Source: Acidimicrobiaceae bacterium (lineage in GTDB: Bacteria; Actinomycetota; Acidimicrobiia; Acidimicrobiales; RAAP-2). Taken from it: 44,799 bases of DNA. The translations under genes were made by a program, and so were the position numbers. Where the stretch lies: contig JAOBWI010000057.1 of assembly GCA_025463285.1 (NCBI GenBank), forward strand, positions 1 through 44,799. The letters are read 5' to 3'. Position 1 is the stretch's first letter. Every line of letters begins with the position of its first letter. This document shows positions 7,677 through 16,012 of this stretch, in pieces. The notes under the pieces were generated by a model. The model was given only the letters and a program-made list of their open reading frames with translations, made no database searches and was not told where the DNA came from.

Positions 7677-9155
7677 CTAAACGCGTTCGAGAGCGGCGCG
7701 CCACGCGTCGTAACCGGGATCCACGAGGCGCGGGTCCTCGGGTACGAAGCGTCGCTCGCAGCGCCACAACTCTTCGAGGTCATCTAGAGAAGTCCACAAG
7801 CCACACTGCAGTCCCGCGACGCTGGCCGCACCTCGGGCGGTGGCTTCGAGGGTGGCGCTGCGCAGAACCTCCACGCGGGAGTTGGTGGCCTGGAGTTGCA
7901 AGAGTAAGTCCATCGCCGCCGCCCCTCCGTCGCAGCGCAACTCTTTGAGCTCTACGCCGCCGTGTCGAAACGCGTCGGTCATCGCGCGCACCTGATAGGC
8001 GAGGGCTTCGACCAGGGCGCGAGCGATCTGGCCCCGGCCGACACCGCGACTGATGCCGGTAATCGCCCCACGGGCGTCGGGTCGCCAGAAGGGTGAACCG
8101 AGTCCCGTGAAGGCGGGGATGAACTGCACGCCCGCCGAATCCTCCACCGATCTCGCCAGCGCCTCGAGGTCCGCGGACTCGTCGATAAATCCGAGATCTC
8201 GTAGCCACTGCACGGCCGCGCCCGCGACGAAGGCGGATCCTTCGAGGGCGTAGTGAGTCGGCGCCCGGGTACCCAAGTCCCACGCCACCGTGGTGATCAG
8301 TCCGTCGACGACGGGTGGAAGGATCTCGCCGGTGTTGGCCAAGACGAAGGCTCCGGTGCCGTAGGTGGCCTTCACCAGACCGGGGCTGAAGCAGGCCTGC
8401 CCGAAGAGGGCGGACTGCTGATCGCCTAAGACTCCGGTGATGGGCACGCCCATGAGCTCGGGTACCAGGTCGCTGACGACGCCGAACGTGCCCAACGAGG
8501 GTCGAACCTCGGCGAGCATCGAGGGCGCCACGCCAAAGAGCGTCATCATCTCTCTCGACCACTCGCGGGTCGCCAAGTCGAGCAACAAGGTGCGCGACGC
8601 GTTAGACGGCTCAGTGACAAAGGCCCCGCCCTCGCTACCCCCCGACAGCATCCAGATCAACCAGGTGTCGATCGTGGCGAAGCTCGGCGTGATCGCCCGG
8701 TCGGCGAGACCGCGCTCCAGCATCCAGGTCATCTTGGTGGCGGAGAAATACGAATCGAGAACCAGTCCGGTCACTTCGCGTACGCGCGGCCCGTGGCCCT
8801 GCGAGGCCAACTCCTGACAGAGCGGGGCCGTTCTGCGGTCCTGCCACACGATGGCGCGCTGAAAGATGTCGCCGCTCTCTCGGTCGAAGCCGACCGTTGT
8901 TTCACGTTGATTGGTGAGACCGAGAGCAACCACGTCGTGAGCCTGTCGCTGCGCGTTTGAGGCGACCTCGCGCAACGTGGTAACGGCTAGATCGCAGATC
9001 TCTAAGGGGTCGTGTTCGACGTCGCCGGGAGAAGGGAAGTACTGGGTCAACTCTCGATAGCTCTGGTCGACGACCTGGAGATCGGGTCCAAAGGCCACGG
9101 TCCGCACCCCGGTCGTCCCGGCGTCGAGGGCGAGGACGAGTTGCACAGGGGTCAC
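7677..9155 (-). CDS. glpK: Glycerol kinase
   Basis: A FGGY-family kinase of about 492 residues converting glycerol and ATP to glycerol 3-phosphate in the cytosol. It has the ATP-binding DAGTTGVRTVAF start, the LTNQRETTVGFD motif, VWQDRRT, the ATYGTGAFVLANTG phosphate loop and the late DGGAAAMDLLLQLQA motif. An upstream ATG at 9266 would add 37 residues with no family resemblance and would run into the nrdJ promoter, so I prefer GTG 9155 (GTG 9146 is also possible). No clear ribosome site precedes it. It diverges from nrdJ and has no glpF or glpD neighbour. Confidence 0.9.
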   Translation of the reverse strand: MTPVQLVLALDAGTTGVRTVAFGPDLQVVDQSYRELTQYFPSPGDVEHDPLEICDLAVTTLREVASNAQRQAHDVVALGLTNQRETTVGFDRESGDIFQRAIVWQDRRTAPLCQELASQGHGPRVREVTGLVLDSYFSATKMTWMLERGLADRAITPSFATIDTWLIWMLSGGSEGGAFVTEPSNASRTLLLDLATREWSREMMTLFGVAPSMLAEVRPSLGTFGVVSDLVPELMGVPITGVLGDQQSALFGQACFSPGLVKATYGTGAFVLANTGEILPPVVDGLITTVAWDLGTRAPTHYALEGSAFVAGAAVQWLRDLGFIDESADLEALARSVEDSAGVQFIPAFTGLGSPFWRPDARGAITGISRGVGRGQIARALVEALAYQVRAMTDAFRHGGVELKELRCDGGAAAMDLLLQLQATNSRVEVLRSATLEATARGAASVAGLQCGLWTSLDDLEELWRCERRFVPEDPRLVDPGYDAWRAALERV

Positions 9156-9232
9156 GCTAGCGAGGGGGAGGCGTCGATATTGGGTTGTGCGCTGGCGATT
9201 GGAGGGTTGTGAAAAAGTCTTCAAAGAAGTAG

Positions 9233-9261
9233 TTGACATCGTGTAATTACAGTGATGTAAT
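9233..9261 (+). promoter_or_regulatory. Near-consensus housekeeping promoter for nrdJ
   Basis: TTGACA at 9233-9238 and TGTAAT at 9256-9261 are separated by exactly 17 bases, one mismatch from the sigma-70 consensus. Transcription would start near 9268, leaving a leader of roughly 130 bases before the nrdJ ATG. Confidence 0.75.
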
Positions 9262-9266
9262 GACAC
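9241..9266. promoter_or_regulatory. Inverted-repeat operator overlapping the nrdJ -10
   Basis: Ten-base arms GTGTAATTAC (9241-9250) and GTAATGACAC (9257-9266) are inverted repeats with one mismatch and a six-base gap, and they cover the -10 element. The left half also holds the perfect palindrome TGTAATTACA (9242-9251). The position fits a repressor site. It does not match the NrdR box I know (ACACWATATATWGTGT) well, so the regulator is unidentified. Confidence 0.55.
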
Positions 9267-9400
9267 AGCATCTTGCGACGAGTTGTGGTGGCACCACTAC
9301 ATCTTGTGGCTAGTGGGGCCAAGGACGACTAAACTTGATTCCCCTACTCCCGTCGTCGGATGCCACCTAAGTGTCGGTAACGAAAAGGAAAAGAGAGAAA

Positions 9401-12244
9401 ATGGCCATCGCACCTCAGCGACTCGGAATTGGAATTCGTCGCTTTTTTACTACCGAGGACCGTCACCCCTACGACGAGGTGTTGTGGGACCGTCGTGACG
9501 CACGTATCTCGAACTTTCGCGACGGCACGGTCGCCTTTGAGCAGCTCGACGTCGAGGTGCCGTCCACCTGGTCGTTCAACGCGACGAATATTCTCGCCCA
9601 GAAGTACTTCCGCGGCACCCTCAACACCCCCGAGCGCGAGACCTCGCTCAAGCAAGTAGTCGACCGCATCGCTGACACCATCACCGAGTGGGGGGTCGAG
9701 CGCGACTACTTCGTCGACGAGGACGAGTCGGAGACCTTTCGCGCCGAACTCAAGCACCTGCTCATCACCCAAAAGGCCGCCTTTAACTCTCCCGTCTGGT
9801 TCAACATTGGCGTAAAGGGCGTTCCCCAGCAGGCGAGTGCCTGCTTTATTTTGGCCGTCGAAGACTCCATGCGCTCGATTCTCAATTGGTACACCGAGGA
9901 AGGCATCATCTTTAAGGGGGGCTCGGGTGCCGGAGTGAACCTCTCCAAGATTCGCTCGTCGGCCGAAGCACTCGAAGGAGGCGGCACCGCCAGCGGTCCG
10001 GTCTCCTTTATGCGCGGCGCCGACGCGTCGGCCGGCACGATTAAGTCCGGTGGCAAGACGCGTCGGGCCGCGAAGATGGTCATCCTCGACGTCAATCACC
10101 CCGACGTGGAGGAGTTCATTTGGTGCAAGGCGCACGAGGAGAAGAAGGCTCGCGCGCTGCGCGACGCCGGCTTCGACATGGACCTCGACGGTCGCGACAT
10201 CAACTCGATTCAGTACCAGAACGCCAACAACTCGGTGCGCGTCTCGGACGAGTTCATGGACGCCGTTCTCGCCGATGGTGACTGGAACCTGACCGCGCGC
10301 CACGGTAACGCCGCGGTTCGAACCGTGAAGGCTCGTGATCTCTGGCGCCAGATGGCGCGCGCCGCGTGGGAGTGCGCCGATCCCGGTCTGCAGTTCGACT
10401 CGACCATTAACAAGTGGCACACCTCGTCCAACACTGATCGCATCAACGGCTCCAACCCGTGCTCGGAGTACATGCACATCGACAACTCGGCCTGCAACCT
10501 GGCCAGCATTAACTTGATGAAGTTCCTCGACGAGAACGGAGCGTTCGAGGTCGACGCCTTCAAGTCGGCCGTGGAAGTGATGTTCAGCGCGCAGGAAATT
10601 CTGGTCGGCGCGGCCGACTACCCGACCGAGAAGATCGGGGAGAACTCGCGTAAGTTTCGCCAACTCGGCCTCGGGTACGCGAATATCGGGGCCTTGCTCA
10701 TGGCCTCGGGCCTCGCCTACGACTCCGACGCCGGACGAGCCTGGGCGGCGGCGATCACCGCTCTCATGACGGGACACGCCTACGCCACCAGCGCGCGTAC
10801 CGCCGGACGCATGGGTCCCCACGAGGGATTCGCCGAGAACGCGGAGCCGATGATCAACGTGCTGCGCATGCATCGCGACGCCTCGTACCAGATTGACGAA
10901 CACCTGGCTCCGGCCCACATCCTCCAGGCCGCCCAGGCCGCCTGGGAAGAAGCGGTCGACCTCGGTACGCGACACGGCGTGCGCAACGCGCAAGCCACCG
11001 TGCTCGCCCCGACCGGCACCATCGGACTCTTGATGGACTGTGACACCACCGGTATTGAGCCGGACCTCGGACTCGTGAAGTTTAAGAAGCTAGTCGGCGG
11101 TGGCAACATGGCCATTGTCAACCAGACGGTGCCACGCGCGCTACGCGTCCTCGGTTACTCCCGCGACGAAGTCGACGCGATCGTCGCCTACATCGACGAG
11201 CACAAGACCATCGTCGGCTCGCCGGCCTTGAAGCCCGAGCACCTGCCGGTCTTCGCCTGCTCCATGGGCGACAACACGATCCACTACTCGGGTCACGTGC
11301 GCATGATGGGCGCGGTCCAACCCTTCATCTCGGGCGCTATTTCCAAGACGGTCAACATGCCCGAAGACGCGACGATCGAAGACGTGGAGAACCTCCACCT
11401 CGACGCCTGGCGCCTCGGCATCAAGGCCGTCGCGATTTATCGCGACAACTGCAAAGTGGGACAGCCCCTGTCGACGGCCACCAAGGGTGGGGTGGGTCAA
11501 AGCGCACCCGACGCGGTAGAGGACGTGGACGCGGCCGAAGTGATTGAGCTCTACTCGCGGATCGACAAACTAGAAAAGGCGCTCGAGCACGCGCGTGACG
11601 AGGGGGCCCACGTGGTGGTCGGGGCGGTGCGCGAGCGCCTGCCCCGTCGACGTCGTTCGACGACGTTCGCCTTTCGCGTGGCGGACTGCGAAGGGTACGT
11701 CACGGTCGGTGAGTACGAAGACGGCCGACCCGGCGAAGCGTTCATCAAGGTCGCCAAGCAGGGTTCCACCCTGGCCGGCATCATGGACGCCTTCTCCATC
11801 TCGATCAGTTTGGGCCTGCAGCACGGGGTGCCTCTGGCCACGTACGTGAGGAAGTACGCGAACATGAAGTTCGAGCCGTCCGGGATGACCGATGACGCCG
11901 AGCTTCGTATCGCCACCTCGCTGGTCGACTACATCTTCCGACGCCTGGCGCTCGAGTACTTAAGCCCGACCGAGCGTGAGGAGCTCGGCGTACTCTCGAC
12001 GAGTGAGCGCATTCAACCGACCTTCCCGGAGATCGACGAGCAGTCGACGCCGACGATCAACCTGCCGGTGCAACAGTCGCTGATGGAGACCTCGGACCGG
12101 CCCGCGACGAACGAGACCTCCCGGCTGGTGAGTCGTTCGCCGCAGCGCGACGCGCCTATGTGTTACCAGTGCGGTAACTCAATGCAGCGGGCCGGCTCGT
12201 GCTACGTCTGTTCGAGCTGTGGTGCGACGAGCGGTTGCTCGTAA
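9401..12244 (+). CDS. nrdJ: B12-dependent (class II) ribonucleotide reductase
   Basis: A 947-residue adenosylcobalamin-dependent reductase that makes deoxyribonucleotides with or without oxygen. Landmarks are FNSPVWFNIG, the GSGAGVNLSKIRSS segment, SNPCSEYMHIDNSACNLAS in the active site, PTGTIGLLMDCDTTGIEPD, and a cysteine-rich tail (CYQCG, CYVCSSCG) that re-reduces the active site. The start at ATG 9401 follows the purine run AAGGAAAAGAGAG; an in-frame GTG at 9371 would add ten lysine-rich residues and mostly encodes that ribosome site. No class I reductase is present in the window. A strong promoter and inverted repeat precede it. Confidence 0.95.
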   Translation: MAIAPQRLGIGIRRFFTTEDRHPYDEVLWDRRDARISNFRDGTVAFEQLDVEVPSTWSFNATNILAQKYFRGTLNTPERETSLKQVVDRIADTITEWGVERDYFVDEDESETFRAELKHLLITQKAAFNSPVWFNIGVKGVPQQASACFILAVEDSMRSILNWYTEEGIIFKGGSGAGVNLSKIRSSAEALEGGGTASGPVSFMRGADASAGTIKSGGKTRRAAKMVILDVNHPDVEEFIWCKAHEEKKARALRDAGFDMDLDGRDINSIQYQNANNSVRVSDEFMDAVLADGDWNLTARHGNAAVRTVKARDLWRQMARAAWECADPGLQFDSTINKWHTSSNTDRINGSNPCSEYMHIDNSACNLASINLMKFLDENGAFEVDAFKSAVEVMFSAQEILVGAADYPTEKIGENSRKFRQLGLGYANIGALLMASGLAYDSDAGRAWAAAITALMTGHAYATSARTAGRMGPHEGFAENAEPMINVLRMHRDASYQIDEHLAPAHILQAAQAAWEEAVDLGTRHGVRNAQATVLAPTGTIGLLMDCDTTGIEPDLGLVKFKKLVGGGNMAIVNQTVPRALRVLGYSRDEVDAIVAYIDEHKTIVGSPALKPEHLPVFACSMGDNTIHYSGHVRMMGAVQPFISGAISKTVNMPEDATIEDVENLHLDAWRLGIKAVAIYRDNCKVGQPLSTATKGGVGQSAPDAVEDVDAAEVIELYSRIDKLEKALEHARDEGAHVVVGAVRERLPRRRRSTTFAFRVADCEGYVTVGEYEDGRPGEAFIKVAKQGSTLAGIMDAFSISISLGLQHGVPLATYVRKYANMKFEPSGMTDDAELRIATSLVDYIFRRLALEYLSPTEREELGVLSTSERIQPTFPEIDEQSTPTINLPVQQSLMETSDRPATNETSRLVSRSPQRDAPMCYQCGNSMQRAGSCYVCSSCGATSGCS

Positions 12245-12258
12245 TCTCACGTTGCACT

Positions 12259-12315
12259 CGAACTTCAGTGGGAATTTCACGCGAACTTCAGTCCGATTTC
12301 ATTGCAGTTCAGTGG
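12259..12315. repeat. 23-base imperfect tandem repeat before a small gene
   Basis: Two adjacent 23-base units (12259-12281 and 12282-12304) both begin CGAACTTCAGT and share a GATTTCA or GAATTTCA middle. A third partial unit (12305-12315, CAGTTCAGTGG) continues the phase. The array fills the gap between nrdJ and the next small gene. Repeated spacing of about two helical turns suggests repeated protein binding sites, but this is inference. Confidence 0.5.
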
Positions 12316-12353
12316 AAGAAGAATCGACCGCTGTCGAAAGGAGGCGAATTTCA

Positions 12354-12521
12354 ATGGCTAAGAACACTGGACGGGAACACCGCGAAGGCGAAGTTCGTGA
12401 CCGCAGTCAGGTCTACAACCCCGTGACTAAGACCTGGACGAAGCGCGACGGCGAAACGGGCGAGTTCATGGGCGGAAAAGAAGACGGAGACTCGTACAAG
12501 GGAGTTCGCAAGGAACACTGA
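12354..12521 (+). CDS. 55-residue conserved hydrophilic protein
   Basis: A small, highly charged protein starting at ATG after a very strong ribosome site (GAAAGGAGG, 12337-12345). The longer reading frame upstream includes the tandem repeats and is unlikely to be translated. The YNPVTKTWTKRD and TGEFM...KEDG pattern recalls a family of short uncharacterised proteins found in many bacteria. No cysteines, signal peptide or membrane segment. Function unknown; the strong ribosome site implies high expression. Confidence 0.75.
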   Translation: MAKNTGREHREGEVRDRSQVYNPVTKTWTKRDGETGEFMGGKEDGDSYKGVRKEH

Positions 12522-12589
12522 GATTCAACGACGAAGGCACGCGATCCCCAGATCGTCGCTTCGCCGAGGGCTGCCGTTGATCAAGGGTC

Positions 12590-13219
12590 TCAAAGTTCGT
12601 GGGAGCGAAACATCTCCCACGCCTTAGTGGCTTCAGCCTTGGTGAGCTGTCGGGCTAGTTCCTCTGGATATCCAGCGATGTTGACCAGGTCAGCAATTTG
12701 CCATACTTCGGCTGGTGTGTGGTCGGGTTCGTCAAGAGGATGTCCAACGGTTTTCTTGCGCTTCCTCTTCGCAGCTAAGAGATCGACAACCTCTGTAAGA
12801 GTCTTGATCTGTTCATTCCAAGGAAGCGAGTCGAGACGTCTCCGCATCCCCTCGTAGAGCTCACTGTCCCTTCGTGCCCCTACGGCCCAGATCTCACCAA
12901 TGTCAATGATTGTGGCCCCAGAGTCTTCTGAAGTTACTCGCCACACAACACGCCAGTCCCGGTTGCTAATCGTCAACTTCCGGAATCCGCTGAGCACGCC
13001 GCCGAGAGGTGCTCCGGCTTCTGGATTGCTCTCTATGACGAGAAATTTCTTCATCGCCCATTCGAGTGCGGGACGATTTTTCTTCTGCAACTGCATCAGA
13101 TCGTCAAGGGCGTCGTCCGTGAATCTGAGTTCAGTACGACTCGCCTGTGGATGCCGTCCGCCCCTCCTTTGGGGAGATTCGTTGTTCTTCTTAGGAGGCT
13201 CGCGTCGCTTTGGATTCAC
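12590..13219 (-). CDS. RelE/ParE-like toxin with long C-terminal extension
   Basis: A 209-residue protein. Residues about 30-130 look like a RelE/ParE fold: a helical start (RFTDDALDDLMQL), GVLSGFRKLTISNRDWRVVWRV and TIIDIGEIWAVGARRDSELYEG. RelE toxins usually have 80-100 residues; this one has a basic, proline-rich N-terminal tail and about 80 extra C-terminal residues, with a lysine-rich linker (AAKRKRKKT) and a helical end. It starts inside the antitoxin stop (four-base overlap), the normal antitoxin-first order. Target and mechanism (mRNA cleavage or gyrase) cannot be told from sequence. Confidence 0.8.
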   Translation of the reverse strand: MNPKRREPPKKNNESPQRRGGRHPQASRTELRFTDDALDDLMQLQKKNRPALEWAMKKFLVIESNPEAGAPLGGVLSGFRKLTISNRDWRVVWRVTSEDSGATIIDIGEIWAVGARRDSELYEGMRRRLDSLPWNEQIKTLTEVVDLLAAKRKRKKTVGHPLDEPDHTPAEVWQIADLVNIAGYPEELARQLTKAEATKAWEMFRSHEL

Positions 13220-13548
13220 TCTCGGCCAGCAGCGAGATCCTCGTCCAATTCTTGCCGCAACGTCTCCCGATCAAATCCAAAGCGAGAGAAGACGTCATCG
13301 AGTGAGGTTCGGTGCCCATTATCTGTCACCAATCTGACCATTACAAGTGAAAGGTCTCGAAGATCGCGCTCCGCCTCCTGGTACTCAAGGAGCCTGTCCG
13401 CTCCAATGACTGCAGCGACGGGCGTGTGGTGTCGCTCAACCACAAACGACGAGCCAAGTTCAGCGGCCCGAGCAAGGCTCGAAACGCCTCGTTTGCCTGC
13501 GTCGGTGATGGAGATCTGAACAGGTTTGTTGCGGATTGTCATATCCAT
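13216..13548 (-). CDS. Phd/YefM-type antitoxin
   Basis: A roughly 110-residue antitoxin. The first 50 residues follow the Phd/YefM DNA-binding fold (a short beta strand QISITDAGKRG, helix SSLARAAELG, strand FVVERHHTPVAAVIG) and an acidic C-terminal tail would cover the toxin. ATG 13548 and ATG 13542 are both possible. A -10-like TATAGT at 13550-13555 on this strand puts the transcript start at about 13543, which would favour 13542 as a leaderless start. The longer frame upstream is not conserved-looking. The gene ends overlapping the toxin start. Confidence 0.85.
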   Translation of the reverse strand: MDMTIRNKPVQISITDAGKRGVSSLARAAELGSSFVVERHHTPVAAVIGADRLLEYQEAERDLRDLSLVMVRLVTDNGHRTSLDDVFSRFGFDRETLRQELDEDLAAGRE

Positions 13549-13557
13549 AACTATACA

Positions 13558-13575
13558 GATTTCTGTGCAGAAATC
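13558..13575. promoter_or_regulatory. Palindromic operator upstream of the toxin-antitoxin pair
   Basis: Eight-base arms GATTTCTG and CAGAAATC form a perfect inverted repeat with a two-base centre, just upstream of the antitoxin start and next to a TATAGT -10-like element on the minus strand. It is the natural site for autorepression by the antitoxin-toxin complex. Confidence 0.6.
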
Positions 13576-13811
13576 GCTCACCTTCCATTTTGGCATAGAA
13601 ATCACGGGCGTTCGGTCTCTGCCGACTCCGTGTCGTTCTCGCTGCCGGACTTGACCAAGGACTTGCCATCTGCTCAAAATCAGCGAAGTTCAGGACCACC
13701 GTAGAGGTCCGTTAATGGAACGAGTCTCAGTTTCATCGACTTCCTCTCGGGATCCTCCCTGCGAGATCCACGTGAACAGCGAGCTCGCCGCGCTGACGTG
13801 ACAACGTCGAG

Positions 13812-15707
13812 TCAGTGTTGGTTGTAGCGAACTTGGCAGGACGTGCCGTTAGCCAGCGTGATGGTGAAGGTAAAGACGCCGTTGCGCGAGTGCGCCTTGA
13901 CACTCACGCGGACGACTAAGACGCGTCCGGTATCGCGCACAACCAGTGCGGTCGTTCCGGCGTGGCTGGTGACGCGAGGGCGACCGGAAAAGCCGCTCCC
14001 GTCAATGCTCAACGTGACCGTGCGTCCGGCCACAGCGTGGCCGTGCACCACGCTCGCGCTAGGACCGCTGGGCACCGTCGTGGTGGTGGTGCTCGTCGGC
14101 GGTGGAGCAACGACGGGTGCGGTCACCGTCAAGGTGAAGGCGAAGGTGCCCACGTCACCGTTCGGGTCGCTGGTCGTGCCCGCGGCCTTGTAGGTCCCCT
14201 TCGTCAGAGTGGACAGTGCCGTCACGACACCGGTTGAACTCACCACGACGTTCGGGGAGCCCGAGGTTTGGACGTACGACACGGTGCCCAAGTTGGCGCC
14301 CACGCTCATTTGATCCGAGAAGGAGGAGAGAGAACTGGCGGCGACCGTACCGGCGGTGGGGGTGCGCTGAACGAGTTTGCCGACCGTGAGAGTAAACGCG
14401 TACGAACCGGCGTCGCCGCCCGGGTCGTTCATCGAGCCCGTGGCGCTGTAGGTGCCCGCGGCGAGGGGTCCGCTGGTCGTGACCAGACCACTGGCACTGA
14501 CGTTGAGACTCGGAGGGCCGGTGACGGGAACGAAGGTGACGGTGCCGGTATTGCCGGTGACGACCAGTTGATCGCTGAAGCTGGCCGAGCCGCTCGCTTT
14601 GACGTTCGCCGCGAGGGGCGAGTCCTGGAGGAGGACGCCGACTTCGAGCGTGAGGCTGAACGTGCCGACGTCGCCGTGCGGGTCGCTGGTGGTTCCACTC
14701 GCCACGTACGTGCCGTCGGGCAGCGCGCCGCTGGTCGTGACCAGACCGGTGGCGCTCACCGCGAGATTCGGTGAACCACTGGTCTGTACGTAGGAGACGG
14801 CGCCGTTGTTGTTGGTGGTCACGAGTTGGTCGCTGAAGGTGGCCGAGTTGGCCGCGGTGACTGAGGTGGTGAGCGGGGTATTCAACAAGCCGCAGTTGTA
14901 GTCGCCGTCATAACTGCCGTTCCCGTACTGGATCAGGGCTACGCGGCCCGAGGTGAAGGAGGCGGTGGTGCATCCCGCTTGGGCCGCGGCCACCGAACCG
15001 AAGCCGGGGATCCACGCGGGCACCGAAGGGAAGTTCGCGCTGGAGGCGTCGGTAATGGCGCGCCACTGCTGTGAGGTCGAGTAGACCCCGACCTTGGTAA
15101 CCCCGGCGTTTTTGAGGGAGGCGATCTCGCCTTCGATCATGGACTTGTCGTTGGCGTAGGCGGCCGCCGTGGGACCGTAGTAGTTGGACTTCACTTCCCA
15201 GGCGTTGCCGGTCTCTACGTCGAGCCACCAGGGCGAGGTGATGGCTGACTGGTTGGGAGCCGTGGCGCCGTCGGCGGACTCGGCACTGAGAGCGGCCGAA
15301 AAGGAGTACCGCGCCGCGTTCCAGCCGTAGTCGTAGGAACAGGCCAGGGAGTTCGCGCCGGTGCACACCTCGGGAGTCTGCTGAGACGTGGGCCACTGAC
15401 CGCCGTTGGGGCCGCCGTTAGCGGTGTTGACATAAAAGGCCGGCTGTTGGTTGACCGCACCTTTGGCCCAACTCAACTCACTGGCCAGACATTTATTCGT
15501 GGTGAAGGGTTTTCCGCCGTTGACGCCCACCACGCCGAAGCCGGGAGCTGAAGGGTAGGCGTAGCCGCACTGGGGAAAACTGATGTCGTACCCGGTGGAC
15601 GTGGGCGAGAGGGTGGTCGCCTGGGCGGAGACCGTGACAGCCCCCGCGCCAAAGACGAGAGCGATCGCCACGAACGCCGCGGAGGACTTCTTGAGGGGGA
15701 AAATCAC
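13812..15707 (-). CDS. Secreted glycosidase-like protein with three Ig-like repeats
   Basis: A 631-residue exported protein. A signal peptide covers about residues 1-30 (KKSSAAFVAIALVFGAG, then VSAQA). Residues about 35-270 form a GH25/DUF1906-like barrel domain, with GYDISFPQCG near the start and WWLDVETGNAW in the middle carrying acidic residues suited to catalysis. Three repeats of about 85 residues follow (about 273-528), each ending in GD.G...TL.V, then a Pro/Thr linker and a beta-rich domain at the end. It probably works on or in the cell wall; lysozyme activity is unproven. Start GTG, preceded by AGGATGAGAAG. Confidence 0.78.
   Translation of the reverse strand: MIFPLKKSSAAFVAIALVFGAGAVTVSAQATTLSPTSTGYDISFPQCGYAYPSAPGFGVVGVNGGKPFTTNKCLASELSWAKGAVNQQPAFYVNTANGGPNGGQWPTSQQTPEVCTGANSLACSYDYGWNAARYSFSAALSAESADGATAPNQSAITSPWWLDVETGNAWEVKSNYYGPTAAAYANDKSMIEGEIASLKNAGVTKVGVYSTSQQWRAITDASSANFPSVPAWIPGFGSVAAAQAGCTTASFTSGRVALIQYGNGSYDGDYNCGLLNTPLTTSVTAANSATFSDQLVTTNNNGAVSYVQTSGSPNLAVSATGLVTTSGALPDGTYVASGTTSDPHGDVGTFSLTLEVGVLLQDSPLAANVKASGSASFSDQLVVTGNTGTVTFVPVTGPPSLNVSASGLVTTSGPLAAGTYSATGSMNDPGGDAGSYAFTLTVGKLVQRTPTAGTVAASSLSSFSDQMSVGANLGTVSYVQTSGSPNVVVSSTGVVTALSTLTKGTYKAAGTTSDPNGDVGTFAFTLTVTAPVVAPPPTSTTTTTVPSGPSASVVHGHAVAGRTVTLSIDGSGFSGRPRVTSHAGTTALVVRDTGRVLVVRVSVKAHSRNGVFTFTITLANGTSCQVRYNQH
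14140..14890 (-). repeat. Three in-gene repeats encoding Ig-like domains
   Basis: Within the secreted glycosidase-like gene, three tandem units of about 255 bases encode domains that share FSDQ, SYVQTSG or close variants, TGLVTTSG and DP.GD.G. Units one and three are the most alike, and the middle one is more diverged, as expected from old duplication. Confidence 0.7.
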
Positions 15708-16012
15708 GTCTTCTCATCCTACGAGTGCCCCCGTCGAGGTTCAGGGCGGCCTCTTACAAAGGCCTGTGAGTACGACGCGGGGCGAACGACATCGACGGCG
15801 GAAACGATGCGGAGGCTTTCCTCTCACATCGGCGAGATCGAACCCCGCCGACTCCGCGAGTCTCATCGTACGCCGCCTGAGAATCGATTGAGCGCAGAAT
15901 CAATACGTGTGATATAGATACGTCGGAAATCTATGGAGGGAGACGCCGCGGGGATCGCGTTGATCGCACGGTAACGGCGTCGTCGAATTACCAACTATCG
16001 AATAGGGGAGTC
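15708..16012. other. Divergent promoter region between two envelope genes
   Basis: About 305 bases with no ORF worth calling. On the plus strand TATAGA at 15913-15918 is a fair -10, with TTGAGC 19 bases upstream as a weak -35. Two direct copies of ATACGT flank that -10. GGGGAG just before 16013 is the ribosome site of the next gene. Confidence 0.4.

Noticed and set aside
9155..9266. N-terminal extension of glycerol kinase from ATG 9266
   Set aside because: The extra 37 residues lack family similarity and would use DNA that forms the nrdJ promoter and operator.
9268..9400. B12 riboswitch in the nrdJ leader
   Set aside because: Some pairing is possible in the leader, but I see no B12-box sequence or the expected large conserved core.
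9344..10993. 549-residue minus-strand frame across nrdJ
   Set aside because: Antisense shadow of a clear reductase; composition is the reverse complement of codon-biased coding DNA.
14140..14890. Repeats looked at as possible CRISPR or satellite array
   Set aside because: Units are about 255 bases, in frame and encode protein domains.
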